Part shown: positions 13,204-24,700 of the stretch, piece after piece
Numbering within the stretch: the stretch's first letter is position 1
How the letters are laid out: each line of letters begins with the position of its first letter
Origin: Prostheceraeus crozeri
Lineage: Eukaryota; Platyhelminthes; Polycladida; Euryleptidae
Direction: 5' to 3'
Length of the DNA stretch: 64,000 nt
Assembly (NCBI GenBank): GCA_907163375.1
Contig: CAJQUW010008745.1
Location: 62,001-126,000, forward strand
Position numbers and translations under genes: made by a program
Notes under the pieces: model-generated
The model's database searches: none
What the model saw: only the letters and a program-made list of their open reading frames with translations
Told to the model about the DNA's origin: nothing

Positions 13204-13338
13204 TCAACGAAAATTCTGCCGGTAGAATAGATTGACAGAATTTTCAGTCGGTTTCGGTATTATAGTGTCGTTCAAAGACTATTTACCGGCAGAAAATTAA
13301 ATCGGCTTGATATTCAGCCGGCAGAATTTTAGTTGATG
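13204..13338. mobile_element. Short inverted-repeat element (AAAATTCTGCCGG ends)
   Basis: CAACGAAAATTCTGCCGG near 13206 and CCGGCAGAATTTTAGTTG near 13316 face each other, with further ACCGGCAGAAAAT and GACAGAATTTTCAGTCGG copies between. A MITE-like structure of about 135 bp. Confidence 0.6.
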
Positions 13339-13384
13339 AACAGCCCCAATGTCTAAATGGAAGTCTGTGATCGCCAGACGTCCA

Positions 13385-13879
13385 TGATGGCATTGTTTTG
13401 CATACTCTGCCAATGCGCTATCCATGCTATTATTTGATAGGCTGTGCTTGTGTTCATTATATCGGAAATTGAAAGGTCTTGATCTAACCTATGTAGCTGC
13501 CATGATACAGCTTGCAAGTAAACAGATATACCAAATGTTTATCAGAGCAAGCAAAGCTACACCCCAAACGATCACAGATTTCACAATCGTTATGTTTCCT
13601 CTTTTCCTTGTGACTGAGACACTGTTTGAGACTAGAGGTAGGCTGGTTTCCCAATTTTATCGACAAATCATAATTCTTGATCTTATTGATTCTCTTCGTA
13701 CAGCTATCATTGATCAATTTCATCGAGAAGAAGACTTTCTCTTTCTCAATGGTTTCCAAATGCCTGTTCACCATTTTAATGTTAAGGTTCACATTTCGGA
13801 AACCGCTTTTGTCCAGCCTCATCTTGATTCTATCCATAGCCGCCTCTTCGTTTCTCTTGTTCGAGCATCTATTTTTCAC
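13385..13879 (-). mobile_element. Penelope-like element fragment (C-terminal linker and GIY-YIG start), broken
   Basis: On the minus strand the translation carries KHNDCEICDRLGCSF, then CSDKHLVYLFTCKLYHGSYI, the cysteine-bearing linker and GIY-YIG opening of Penelope-like retroelements, followed in another frame by RPFNFRYNEHKHSL. Penelope-like elements encode a reverse transcriptase plus this endonuclease. Only the 3' coding part is present and it is broken. Confidence 0.85.
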
Positions 13880-15310
13880 ATTGTCGATATAATCGTTACA
13901 AAATTAGCTTTTAAACGACAGGGAAGCCAACTGTCTCTTCTGAAGGTGATGTCAGAATGACATGGTTTGGAGTACCATTCGTAGTCAATATTATTTTCAA
14001 CTATCTTTATCTGCAGGTCAAGGAAATTCAGGCAAGCACCCGCTCCGATATCTCAGTAGTAAATTTAATCGATGAGACAAATAACATCAATGAGAGCATT
14101 AAATCGAATATTGCATTACTATTATTAATGTACTAAATATACTATTAAAATTACATTTTAGAATCTTTGTTGTAACTTGCTGAAATGTTTTGAAAAGAAG
14201 CTCTTCATTCCATTTCTCACTCATAGTTCGCTGCCTCTTAGTAATTGAATTTTGAATACTCGTTCATGTCTATAAGAAATCCTTTTGTAGCTGAAGATAA
14301 CCATTAGTTGCGATTGAAATTAATTATGGCAATTACGAGTATTTACCAGCAATAAATGATTCTGAATAATCTCACTTGATTCTTCACTAAAATTACAAAT
14401 ATGCGTAAGGAAGATGTTCCTCAAATGTTATATACTTACAAGGATTTCTTGGAAATAAATGCTTATTCGTACATGTTACATCTCTTAAATTGAATCATTA
14501 GTTATTGAGTTACATTGCATCCTCAGTTGAAAAATGGGAAAATATCCGAATAACTGACGTTTGATCAAATTTCACCAATTATCAACAGGCCCAGGTCACA
14601 TTCCTCAACACAGCCCATATATGATACACAGTCATATCCGGAGCAAATTTAAGGTAGGCTACACAATTAGTGTATTGAGTTAATTTCTCGAGCATTGATT
14701 ATTTTTTTTAGCGCACTGCTGACAGTTCATCTAAATTAGTGCACCAGTAGTAATCAATTGATGCAACTTTTTGAAAACACAATGTAACTGAAAAATGAGC
14801 TGCCATTTCTAAATCAGCAATCACCAACCCCACCCTCAAAATCGATGCAACTCCATTTAAATTTCTGCCATGCCCGGAATATATTCAAGATGCACACTAC
14901 ACAGCATAAAAAGAAGTAAATGCACGCATGTATTTGCACTATGCCTTCGAAAGCAGCATTCAATGATTATTATGAGTGGTGGGGTGTACTTACGCAGCAA
15001 GAAATCCATATCTGATTATAAGTAATCACAAGATGTAATAGCTATCTTGGACGCATTGTCAGTAGAGTGTCATACAAAAGTAGTATGTAGTGAATACACG
15101 AGGAAACTAACTTAAAATGCTAATTACGTATCCCACGCTCCTCCCTCCATGAACAGTTCTCCCATCATTCATTCCCACTGAAAATTTCAAGAAGCATAAC
15201 TTTTTCTGTGATATTTTTACACGAACCTCAACATGTCATCTCGATCATTTTCAATTATTATGGTATCATGTTTGGCGCAAAACAATCATCAATAGAAAAA
15301 TCACTTATCC
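13880..15310. other. Intergenic, 3' side of the Mab-21-like gene
   Basis: No gene, repeat family or clear terminator seen. AT-rich sequence with short ORFs only. Confidence 0.5.
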
Positions 15311-16765
15311 TCAGTCATCGATTTCCGCTTTAACTTCACTGGAAGTGCTTGTGATGGTGGAATCTGTCCGCTCAGTGGATGCATCTGTTTGGATGAAGGA
15401 GTCAAAATATTTGTCCACTGCTCGAATCATAGCACTGTCACTTTTAGTTAACACTGAAAACCGTACACATGATCGAGATCTTTGTCCAACATCAAGATAT
15501 TGAACCAAGTTCAGTTTGTCAACAAAATAATGACTCAGATCATTCTCATTACAGGCAACTTTTAATCCAAGCAGCATTTCACGAATACACTGCACTAGAG
15601 ATCGTCTCTGCCACTTGTCACCAGAATCCACTTCAGTTTGTATCAAATGAAGAATCAAATGACGTAGATGCCCCTCGGAGACCCAGCTCAGATCTGGATC
15701 AACTGAACACATGCGCACTAAACCTGCCATGGCTTGGAGTCGCCGGTATTGATCGGCATTGAAAACAGGTCTCAAGAGCTGATTCTCACGTATTCGGTAG
15801 AAAAACCGCCAGTAATCATCTTTATAGCTGTATAAGTCAAAGGGATAAGGTCTTGCGATTAGGTAAATGCGTTCTTTGGAGAGATGGTTCATTCCAGTGA
15901 AGAATCGAATGTTGAAATCTTTGAATTCTTCTTCTGCAACTGTTTCTTCCTCAACTACGGTCGCCATTCGACTATTAAGAGCTGGCTTGGGTTGATCCTC
16001 ATCCTCATCTTCATTATCGTCGTCATCATCGTCGTCGTCGTCTTCATCGTCGTTGTCACCTGCTTTAGAATTCTTTTGAGATGCCCTTGACTTTCGTCTA
16101 CTCTTCAAATCCTCTTGATCTTCTTCCTGTTGGCGTTCATAATAACCCTGAGAAATGGCAACTCGAAGTCGCATGCTATTCTCTTTATCTGGATGTGATA
16201 ATTCATCAATTCGGATGACGCCGTTGTATTTACTTTCCAAAGTTCTTAATGTCAATTGCATAATGCGATGTTGAACACGACAAACACCCCGCGGACTTAA
16301 ACGTTTGCCATTTGAACTGCGAACGTGCTCAAATATATCTGGAGTTTGTGAGTCCTCGAATCGTGGCGCTTGTTGAAGATTTACTGCTACATATCCGTGG
16401 TTGCTCTGATCAGTCTTCGTTCCAGGTGGTCGTCTAATTCCAAGTAGGATCTCTATGGCATTGTCAGTAACATTCTCCTCGCGCTGTTCGTCGGGATACC
16501 AAACAATATCGTCTGGATTAGTTAGAAACAACGGTTCATCGAATAACATGTGGAATGTATTAGAACGCATTTTCTGGACGAGTTCCTTCACAAATTTTTC
16601 TAGCAAACGTTGATGCTCCTTCAATAAAGTAACTTCATTCTCTGAAGGTAGCAGAGGACACAATCTCTTGACAGCGCCATCTACCGGTTTAGTGTCAAGT
16701 ATCATTGTCTTTTCATTGATAAGCCTTGAAAATCCTGTTGTCCTTCCACTTGTTTGAGACATCAT
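15311..16765 (-). CDS. Mab-21 family protein, intronless, with acidic insert
   Basis: 484 codons from the first ATG of an ATG-ATG pair (A at -3) to TGA, with no visible intron. In order: a helical N-terminal part (LLKEHQRLLEKFVKELVQKM, about residues 48-67), GYVAVNL and LSPRGVCRV (about 124-165), then RLRVAISQGY, a Glu/Asp run (about 237-257), GMNHLSKERIYLIARP (about 291-306), YWRFFYRIRENQLL (about 318-331) and ALSHYF-like ENDLSHYFVDKLNLVQ. These align by eye with the Mab-21 fold of MAB21L1: LSAR, then GFNLLSKE, then the W-x-L-F-x-E-x-LL helix, then PHYFLPNLDLF. The E-x-E/D catalytic pair of cGAS-type enzymes is not evident, so it is probably a non-catalytic member, as are MAB21L and ITPRIP-like proteins. 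The acidic run is encoded by a GAT/GAC trinucleotide tract that may vary in length. The 5' leader has a possible acceptor (CATTCTCAG) just upstream. Exact orthology is not known. Confidence 0.85.
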   Translation of the reverse strand: MMSQTSGRTTGFSRLINEKTMILDTKPVDGAVKRLCPLLPSENEVTLLKEHQRLLEKFVKELVQKMRSNTFHMLFDEPLFLTNPDDIVWYPDEQREENVTDNAIEILLGIRRPPGTKTDQSNHGYVAVNLQQAPRFEDSQTPDIFEHVRSSNGKRLSPRGVCRVQHRIMQLTLRTLESKYNGVIRIDELSHPDKENSMRLRVAISQGYYERQQEEDQEDLKSRRKSRASQKNSKAGDNDDEDDDDDDDDDNEDEDEDQPKPALNSRMATVVEEETVAEEEFKDFNIRFFTGMNHLSKERIYLIARPYPFDLYSYKDDYWRFFYRIRENQLLRPVFNADQYRRLQAMAGLVRMCSVDPDLSWVSEGHLRHLILHLIQTEVDSGDKWQRRSLVQCIREMLLGLKVACNENDLSHYFVDKLNLVQYLDVGQRSRSCVRFSVLTKSDSAMIRAVDKYFDSFIQTDASTERTDSTITSTSSEVKAEIDD

Positions 16766-18124
16766 ATTGAGAAGACAAAAAATAAAACTCGGATAAATGG
16801 AAATCAAAGACTGAGAATGCTGAAATCAGCTGCAAACCATACTGAATCCAAATCTGGAGATTTAAAAATGCAATTACTTGATAGTGATGTTGACATTACT
16901 TAACCATGCAATCGCTGTTTATGGTTCAATTCTTCAGCACAGCCAATAGCGGATATGGCTTTTGATTTAAAATATACCATGCTAGGGACAAGTGTATAGA
17001 TTCAAACAATAGTGCGATGCCATCAATTGACTGAAAGAGGACTGCAGACTATAAACGTGTCTTCTTAACTGATCTCAATAATTGCTAATTGCAAAGTAAT
17101 ACAATAGAATGAAACACTCAGAGATAGCAGAATGATCGAAGACACGCTTGAATAGATGCACAAAGTGCGTTGACCGATACAAATGAAGCTATGGCAGATT
17201 CTGAAGTTAAGATGAAAACAATGACATCATGAGATGAAAAGGAGACCAATGAATTTCTAGATAATTGTAAATATAGCGCGCACGTACAAACAAGGAGAAA
17301 TTAATTGCAGTAATTGGCTGCTTGGAATCCTGTAAAGCTCAATCATCGTTATGTGGGATGATTATTTAAATTTCCCGAAAAGATGATGGGAACCGGCCGC
17401 CTGCCAGGCTCCGCCTTTCAAAATTATTGATGTCGGCCGAGTAACTCTGATATGGTTGCCTTGAGCGTCATATTCTTCCGTAGAGGTCAGATTGTAGCTT
17501 TCATTAGATGACGTCTAATGGAGATTTATGCAGAAAGTCATATTTCAACGGGTGGCCGAATGTTGAGGTGCTATCACACTTGAGATCTGAGAGCTCATCG
17601 CAAATCTGAACACTAGATGCTAGCATAGAATGCTGGTACCATATAGCATTTGCGAGCTGAGATGAAATATGAGAGTTTTAATCGACTTTAAATAAATTTC
17701 AGGAATCTCATTTCAAAATTCTTGATTGGCTAAAATGTCTGCTCTCAGCTTTCAATTGTGATAGTACCTTTCGTTAATTTTGACAGAAAGTCAATTGGTT
17801 ATTAAACTTTCCATCGGCATGAAGTCGTGCAACAATTACATAGTCGCCTAGGAGTAGGTGGGGGCATCAATAAGACGATTACAAGACCGATTGATGAAAA
17901 CGATTGCGTATTAACCGCAATTTCACCGGAATATCAAGTTAAGCCTCAAAACATTTGCGTAAGCTAATCACGATGAGTGCACACATTCCTGATAATTGTT
18001 GAAAGCATGAACTAATATGTCTTCAAAAAAAATCTTCCAGAGGCAATTGAAGAGACGTTGAGCAATGGCAGCAAGAAGGAGACCGAATTATCCCGCCTAT
18101 AGACCCACCATTGTACGGGAGTTG

Positions 18125-18650
18125 CATTGTAGCGTTTAAATAAAAATCAGTCGCTTCCTTCGCTCAGACAAATTTCCTTTATTGTTTTAAAAACATATAC
18201 AGAGCCCGACGCGTTTCGTCCTCCGACGTTATCAAGGGCACATGAACTGTACAACCAGGCGAGGGGTTAAATAGTAAAAGTGAGCGGTCCATCAAATCAT
18301 CTCATGTTTTCTGTTCAGGAGAGGTTTATTCTAGGCTATGTGACGACTTTCGGACAACTTCGTGTGAACTGAATTAACGTTGTTTGCTTAGAATGGAAAG
18401 GTCAAAGATCTTGATTTGTACGTCAGTCAGATTGCTGTGACCTTTATTAACATGTTCAGACTGCACTTTTTTGATCGCGATTTTTCAAACTGCGTTGATG
18501 TTCAGCATATCTATGTTTAAGCGGACGACAAGTTTGACCGATGTAATTTTATTGCAGACTTTGCAATTAAAATTGTAAACAATATATTTATCGTTACAAG
18601 TAAATCTGGGTCCCACATCAGAACACACATTGCAACGACATTCCTCAAAA
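18125..18650 (-). mobile_element. Penelope-like element 3' end, broken
   Basis: On the minus strand: CSDVGPRFTCNDKYIVYNFN then CKVCNK, followed in other frames by RPLKHRYAEHQRSLKN-like and SEHVNKGHSNLTDVQ, which is the GIY-YIG region. Further 3' is a terminal motif, CCTTGATAACGTCGG then GGACGAAACGCGTCGGGC. It lies in the divergent intergenic region between the two host genes. Confidence 0.82.
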
Positions 18651-20451
18651 AGTCGAAAAAACTAATATGCCTACGCAATTGTAGCACAGCCACCATTACA
18701 GAATTTCGACTTCGATGAAATTTCTATTCAAACTGAGGTCGAGTCTTCTTTATCAGAGTTTCATTGCCAAAAATCCTCAAGATTCGCATCACATATTCTC
18801 AGCAACAATGTTCATGATTTCACGACCTCACGATTTTCATGATTTCACACTGAAGTTGAGGTGAAGGCCAGATGAAAGCATTGGGGTTATTGAGTGTTGA
18901 GGTTGAAACCATGATAGACTTGATCTACTCGAAGAATCAAAGAGATATCAATGATGGGGCCTGCTGATAAATATGATAAGTAACGACGTAGGTCTATGTT
19001 TTGTTATTTCAATGTACTGCATCTGAAATCTAAATTATTGAGGTCCCTTACAAGTAAGTTCGCATAGAATTTCTGCAAACTTCGTAGCAATTTCTCAGAA
19101 TTTCATGACCTCGATACTGACGTCAAGGTCGAGGTTGAAGGCGGATTTCTGAACACAGAAATGAGAAAATAGGCTTATTTCATGAACTTCCTGGCTTTGG
19201 AAGTTGTATTATACCGAGTGTGTTATTTTTTAGTTGCTTTGTTTCATTCATTTCAGGTAGCATACACTTATTTCATGGGAAAATCAAACAATTAAGAGAC
19301 AATCGCCAAAACGACGAGAACTAAATCTCCCTAAATAATAGATACAACTTTTCTATTCTTGAACACAATAGTGCAAGGATAGCTCTTTATTAGGCGATCT
19401 CTTTTGAATTCCTGCACTTTTCTATAGTATAAATACAGTATACAATTTCAGATGGCACGAGTTAAAATCAAATCAATCCAATAAGAATACAAACAAGTCT
19501 TCTGATATGATGTGGTTGCTCACTTTAGGTTATTATTCTATGTGACGCTTTGTTTGATGAAAAGGGATTTTCCATTCTTTTCATCATTATTGATAAAAAA
19601 TGATGAAAATTTGTGGATATAATAATATATTTCATCCTTGCATAATCATTTGAACTCCTGAATTTTTACATGAGCGCGTTTGATGAAAATGACTTAGTGC
19701 TTCTTCTGAGTTTATCAATTCATTGATACATTGACAAATAAATTTATATATTTTTTAATAATATATGCATTAAAACGGTGATATCATTAGGGCCTGTCAG
19801 CTTAATTTTTGTCCGGAGGAAAATTTTCATAACTAATGGAGACATTGTCTCTGTCTTTCAAAATCATGATTGATTCAAAAGTCTAAATTTCTTCATAAAA
19901 TTATTGTCGTTAATGAGAAAATTGTACACAACTTTAATATGCTGTAATATAGCATGGACCGCGTTTCAAAAACAGGCACATGCAAAAGAATACAGGAAAC
20001 TTCTGAATGGAGTTAATATTATTTTTTGTTGTTATTTTTTCTAGTTTGTTCTATAGATTATTTTATTATATATAATTATTATGTATTGAATTTGTACCTT
20101 ATATTATATAACATAATAGATAATTAAAGAAGCGCAGATTCACATTGGCCATAGGGTATAGGGCCTAAATCATATTGTGAAAATCTTATTTTCGCTCTCG
20201 TTCCGTGTAGAAGCTCATTCTATCTGTAGGACTAGCATCCGTGGCCACCGAGGTCACTTGATCTCAAGGCACTAGACTATATCTTTTTGGTGTGTGAAAA
20301 ACACCTGAGGACTATGCCTGAGGAAGACACAAGACGCGGTGATACCCTGAACATTTGTTATAAAAATTGCCCTCAAATATTTGCGTTCAATTCATTAAAT
20401 CGTCTTACTGGCCGTTATGATTGATAATAAATTAATGCTTGGAATTATGTA

Positions 20452-20944
20452 CAGCTATGGCCAAATGTCTGGTGACAAGCCCCTATTTTGTGAAAATTCC
20501 ATTGCGTGTTTTTAATTTTGATGCAAAATATTGATAAATCAAATTTCGCTTCATCCATCACAAAACATAGTAAAAAGTCAAAACATAGTTAACATATTAC
20601 TCTGTCCTTTCATTTCTAATCACTTCACGAACTCGAAATGGCATGCTGTGCACCATCTTTCTGCACCGATCAAGCGTGATCTCAGCGCACCAAACGTCCA
20701 TAATACACGTAGCCTTCTTGAGATTTTCAAAACCGGATGGAGCACATTGAGAGACATTGGATTTAATGGTGTGATTAGAATGAAAGACTGATGACTTTTC
20801 CTGTGTTTTTGATAGATTCTGATTGAAAAAAAATAATAAAGCAATGATGAACAAAGTGGAACATAGTTTGACATTGATTTTCATAAAAATGCCATGCACT
20901 TTATATAAAATTGGGCCTTGTCACCAAACTTTTGGCAATAGCTG
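20452..20944 (-). mobile_element. Tc1/mariner element, internally deleted
   Basis: Bounded by TA dinucleotides. The ends CAGCTATGGCCAAATGTCTG and, inverted, CAGCTATTGCCAAAAGTTTG are followed by GTGACAAG on both sides, giving terminal repeats of about 30 bp. A minus-strand remnant at about 20600-20700 reads WCAEITLDRCRKMVHSMP then RVREVIR, the C-terminal end of Tc1-type transposases. At 493 bp it lacks most of the transposase, so it is a deletion derivative. Confidence 0.87.
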
Positions 20945-21598
20945 TAGTTTTCTACTAAATAATTTTGTATCTTAGATTTCTTTTGCTAAAAATTTCAGAA
21001 ATTTTCAAAATTTCATTTTGAGCATTTAGTTTCAACTATATTGAAATATAGCAAAACTAATGTGTGTTGTAAGTCAAGGATGACAAATTGAAATTTGAAA
21101 ATTGAGAAATTGAGATTGACGAAGAACTCATGATGTTTTTAATGCATTTACTGACTTTTGAGAAACACTGTATTTTGTACTCATAAGAAGACAAAAACGG
21201 ACACATCCATATTCGGGATACTTTTGTGTTTAATTGACAGCAAGGCGCATAAATGTGACTGGATTAAAGGATTCATAAATAACGATGAATGAATTAAGTC
21301 CACCCTTCCGATTTGTATGGATGGGATTTACATTGAATTCTAAATTCAGCTATCCGAAGTAGCAGTCCATCACGTCAATGGATTTCGGCAGAAGAAATTA
21401 AATGCTCACAGATGAACACAGTTTTCAAAGAAATTCTAAAATAGAGCATTTCTTCCTTACAACGTGATGATTTTCCACTCTCTTAATACGCAATTTCATA
21501 ATCGAAAATTGTCGCGTGCAATGTCGTGTATCGCTGATTGAAATAATTTCTAATCACTTCATGCATGTAATAATAGATTGAAAATAATTTTAGCGATG

Positions 21599-21608
21599 TT
21601 ATAAAAAG
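21599..21608 (+). promoter_or_regulatory. TATA-like box close to the SLC18-like start
   Basis: TTATAAAAAG lies 40 nt before the ATG at 21640. If used at the normal spacing of about 30 nt it would give a 5' leader of only about 10 nt. AT-rich sequence makes chance matches common, so this is only a candidate. Confidence 0.35.
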
Positions 21609-21639
21609 ATTGAATTCTTCAAAGGCAGGGAAGTTCAAC

Positions 21640-21751
21640 ATGAAGTATTTGATATCTCGTGTAAAAGACGTATTGTCTTATTCGCCTAAATTAAGCACGC
21701 TATTGGTATTCCTTGTTTTTATGCTTGATGCCATCTTGCTTTGTATGGTTG
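21640..21751 (+). CDS. SLC18-like exon 1 (start codon, N-terminus, TM1)
   Basis: ATG at 21640 has an A at -3 (CAACATG). The exon codes for 37 residues: a basic cytosolic start MKYLISRVKD, then the hydrophobic TM1 with Asp30. It ends in phase 1 at the donor G|GTAAGT. The split codon joins to exon 2 to give VVPIIP, the most conserved TM1 string of the family, so both the splice and the start are well supported. An upstream non-coding exon cannot be excluded. Confidence 0.92.
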
Positions 21752-24700
21752 GTAAGTTATCGAAACAGTAGACGCGCACTGTCATCTAATCACGCAAGGT
21801 GCATGTATAAATGCTGATCTACAAATTGATGGTAGTAACCATAGAGTTAATTCAACAACTGAATCAAAATTGTAGAATTCGAATGATGTATTATTGTTAA
21901 GTGCACTAAGTTTCGGCCAAAACCTTCATCAGGTACTCCAGCCAGCTTTTCATAATGCATTCACCTGATGAGGGCTTCGGCCGAAAACTTGCGCAGTTGA
22001 TAATAATAATACATCATATTCGAGTGCCCCAATTATGATTCAACTGATCTACTGATTTCTGTAAATTGTGAACAGAGCCATCGTGGCAAAAATATAATCT
22101 AAACTCAGTCTTCGCTGTAAAGGCATGTTTTTGATCAGTCGGATCTTCATGCATGATGGACAGGTATTCGGCTTTGCTTGCAAGTTAGAAATTTATTGCA
22201 TCCACCATCGAAGAATGCAAATAATGAATTTCTGATATAACACTAAGTAATCGGCTATATCAACAGTCCGCTTTTATTCAATATTCAGTTTGCTTAACAA
22301 ATTAGCAGTGCAGAGAGCTTAACTATGCATTCTTATTTCTAATTACAAATTGAATTTTACAGTCAACTTCTGAGTTTTGAGGATAATGATTTTACACGTT
22401 TTTTTAGTTTCAGTTGATTTCATTTCCATATTATATTTCATGCATAGCAATTATATTTTCAATCATTGACCTCAATCATTCAAGCAATCAATTAGGAAAT
22501 GCCGATGCGCCTTGAAATGATAGACATGCGAAAACTGATAGCACGATTTTGTTGAAATGTGTGATTATTGGTACATATAACATGAAGAATCCCCATTATT
22601 GTCTCCGATTCTAGTATCGAAGGCTAGCATGTCTAGTTCTAGCCATGATCAACAATTTCGAATGCGCGAATTATGTTTCCCCTAAATAATTCATCTTAGA
22701 TAGATTATAATGCAAACTGTGGGTTGTAGATGTTTACAAGTGACGTTTTGTTAATGTTTGCCTATTGACAAATTTTTCAAGCCAAGCACAAGGTCATTTT
22801 TTAGATACATCAGACCAAAATTCGTTCCGACCGACTTCTGAGTCTTTTCAATAAAGATTCTTAGCAGCTGCATAATACCAAAAAGCCAAAAGTCTCGAAA
22901 TCTTCATAAAGTGTTGTCCTATTCGCGAGACATGTCATCTTTACATCTGCTCAATATGTACAGTATTTATCAGGCTCATCATCCAACTATTTACTGTTTG
23001 CCCTAAAAACAGCTATTTGCTGTTTGCGCTATGCAGTACATTATTCCACAACAAATTTTGTAATTGAGGGCAGGTCATTATGTTCAAAAAGAATCATGTC
23101 ATTTGTCATACTTCAATTATAACGAGCTAATTAGCAATAATGAGATGAAAATAATGAGCATGCATGAGTGCTATCAATAGCACGAGCATAGGCCTACATC
23201 AAAATTCAAGGAAATTATTTCTATTAACACTTCAAAATATGATTGCAAGGACTAGGCCTAATGCCATTATGATGGATCAGAACATTTAAATCTGCAAAAT
23301 AACCTCAACTCCGAAAACGAACATCATTCTTTTTCTATTATTCATCATTTATTCACGACACTTAAATTGTTCGAATGCAGTTATGCTTTTGTTTAAAAAT
23401 GGTCGTCGGACTCTTAAATGTTCATCAGTTTTCATTAGATTATGAAAATAGTCTGCATTAAATGAATTCAGCAAAGATAACTTTAAAGGAAAAGATTTAT
23501 TTTCCAATTTTGGTTCGTAAATTGTTTAATTAGAGTTTGTCTTTGCGTAGAAATAGCCGCCAACTTGAATATTCCACTCTGTGCACGAAATATCAGCAGG
23601 TACAGTTACAAGTAGCAAAATCGAAATACGCATGAAAGGTCTATTCGCAGAGATTGGTTTTCAATCTCGCTTTTGAAAACTTGCAAAATCATCAAACTTA
23701 CACCAGCATTAACGTTGTAAATTATGCCAACGCTTGCCTCACCGATTAATCTGTTAATGTTAATAAAAACGAATCCATTGTACGTAAAGCCCGTAAAGCA
23801 ATTATTTGCAATGACTGTAATACTTTGATGGCCAATTTCGAGACGACTTTACAGATCAGTAATCCTTTTATGAACGAGATGAGCGTTAATTTGCGTATTA
23901 AGAACGGCAAAATCATCATGACTGCAAGTCCTATTGTTGAATGTGCTGTTATTCAATTGACAATCAACTTAAGATGTAGAATTACATTCCTGCAATGTGT
24001 GCTTAGATTGTTTCACTTTAATGTTTAGCAATAACTGCATTTTTCTCGATCATGACACATAGCTTTGTCATGGTATGACACTACAAATTGTTATGAGAAA
24101 AGAAATTAATCGACGTTTTATTGACCCGTTATCCATCGGAGACTTTGATGGCTCCAGGTCAAAATGGTCTTCGTGCAAATGGTCTCCAAAGTGGTCTTTT
24201 TAAAATTATTCAAGGGACAGCCAAAAAATAAAATTCTGATGACGGAAACGATTTCAGCAACATCTATAAACCTAGAGTTTTGTTATAATTTTAGCCGAAA
24301 ATTCAATAGTCTCTGACTGTTTCAAAGCAGTTGAATCAATGAAAATCTCACTCGCCATCATTCCTCTGTTAAAAACTCCAATTGTGCAAATCCGATATTG
24401 ATTTGACAGTAATTGACAGAGATAATGCCAGCAACTTACGCCTTCGAGAATCTGTGATGATGAAAAGGCAGTGTTGTCCTGCAATAAACAACAGAGAGTA
24501 ATGCACAAAATATCAAATACTGATTTTTGAATTTTGATGTCTTCGTTGTATTTGCTTGATAAGGCCGTCTTAACAGTGAAAATTTGCAATGTAACATCAA
24601 TTTGCAACAATATATTTTAGAAGTTTAACTTAATCCCTGTAATTCAATAACCAAGCAATTCTACACAGGGCTGGGATCGGTTAACCGAATAACCGGTTAA

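Larger units (their letters stand above)
16766..21639. other. Divergent intergenic region between the two host genes
   Basis: 4.9 kb that must hold the promoters of both genes. It contains the Penelope-like fragment at 18.1-18.65 kb and the Tc1/mariner remnant at 20.45 kb. GGAGGAAAATTTTCATAACTA at about 19815 resembles the inner end of the family 2 hAT-like element, but no partner was found. The remainder is unassigned AT-rich sequence. Confidence 0.55.

Noticed and set aside
15884-16090. Plus-strand ORF with a run of Val/Ile codons
   Set aside because: It is the antisense shadow of the acidic tract of the Mab-21-like gene.
16766-16825. Extension of the Mab-21-like protein by 14 residues upstream
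   Set aside because: That extension starts at TTG, not ATG. The ATG pair at 16765/16762 has a better context.
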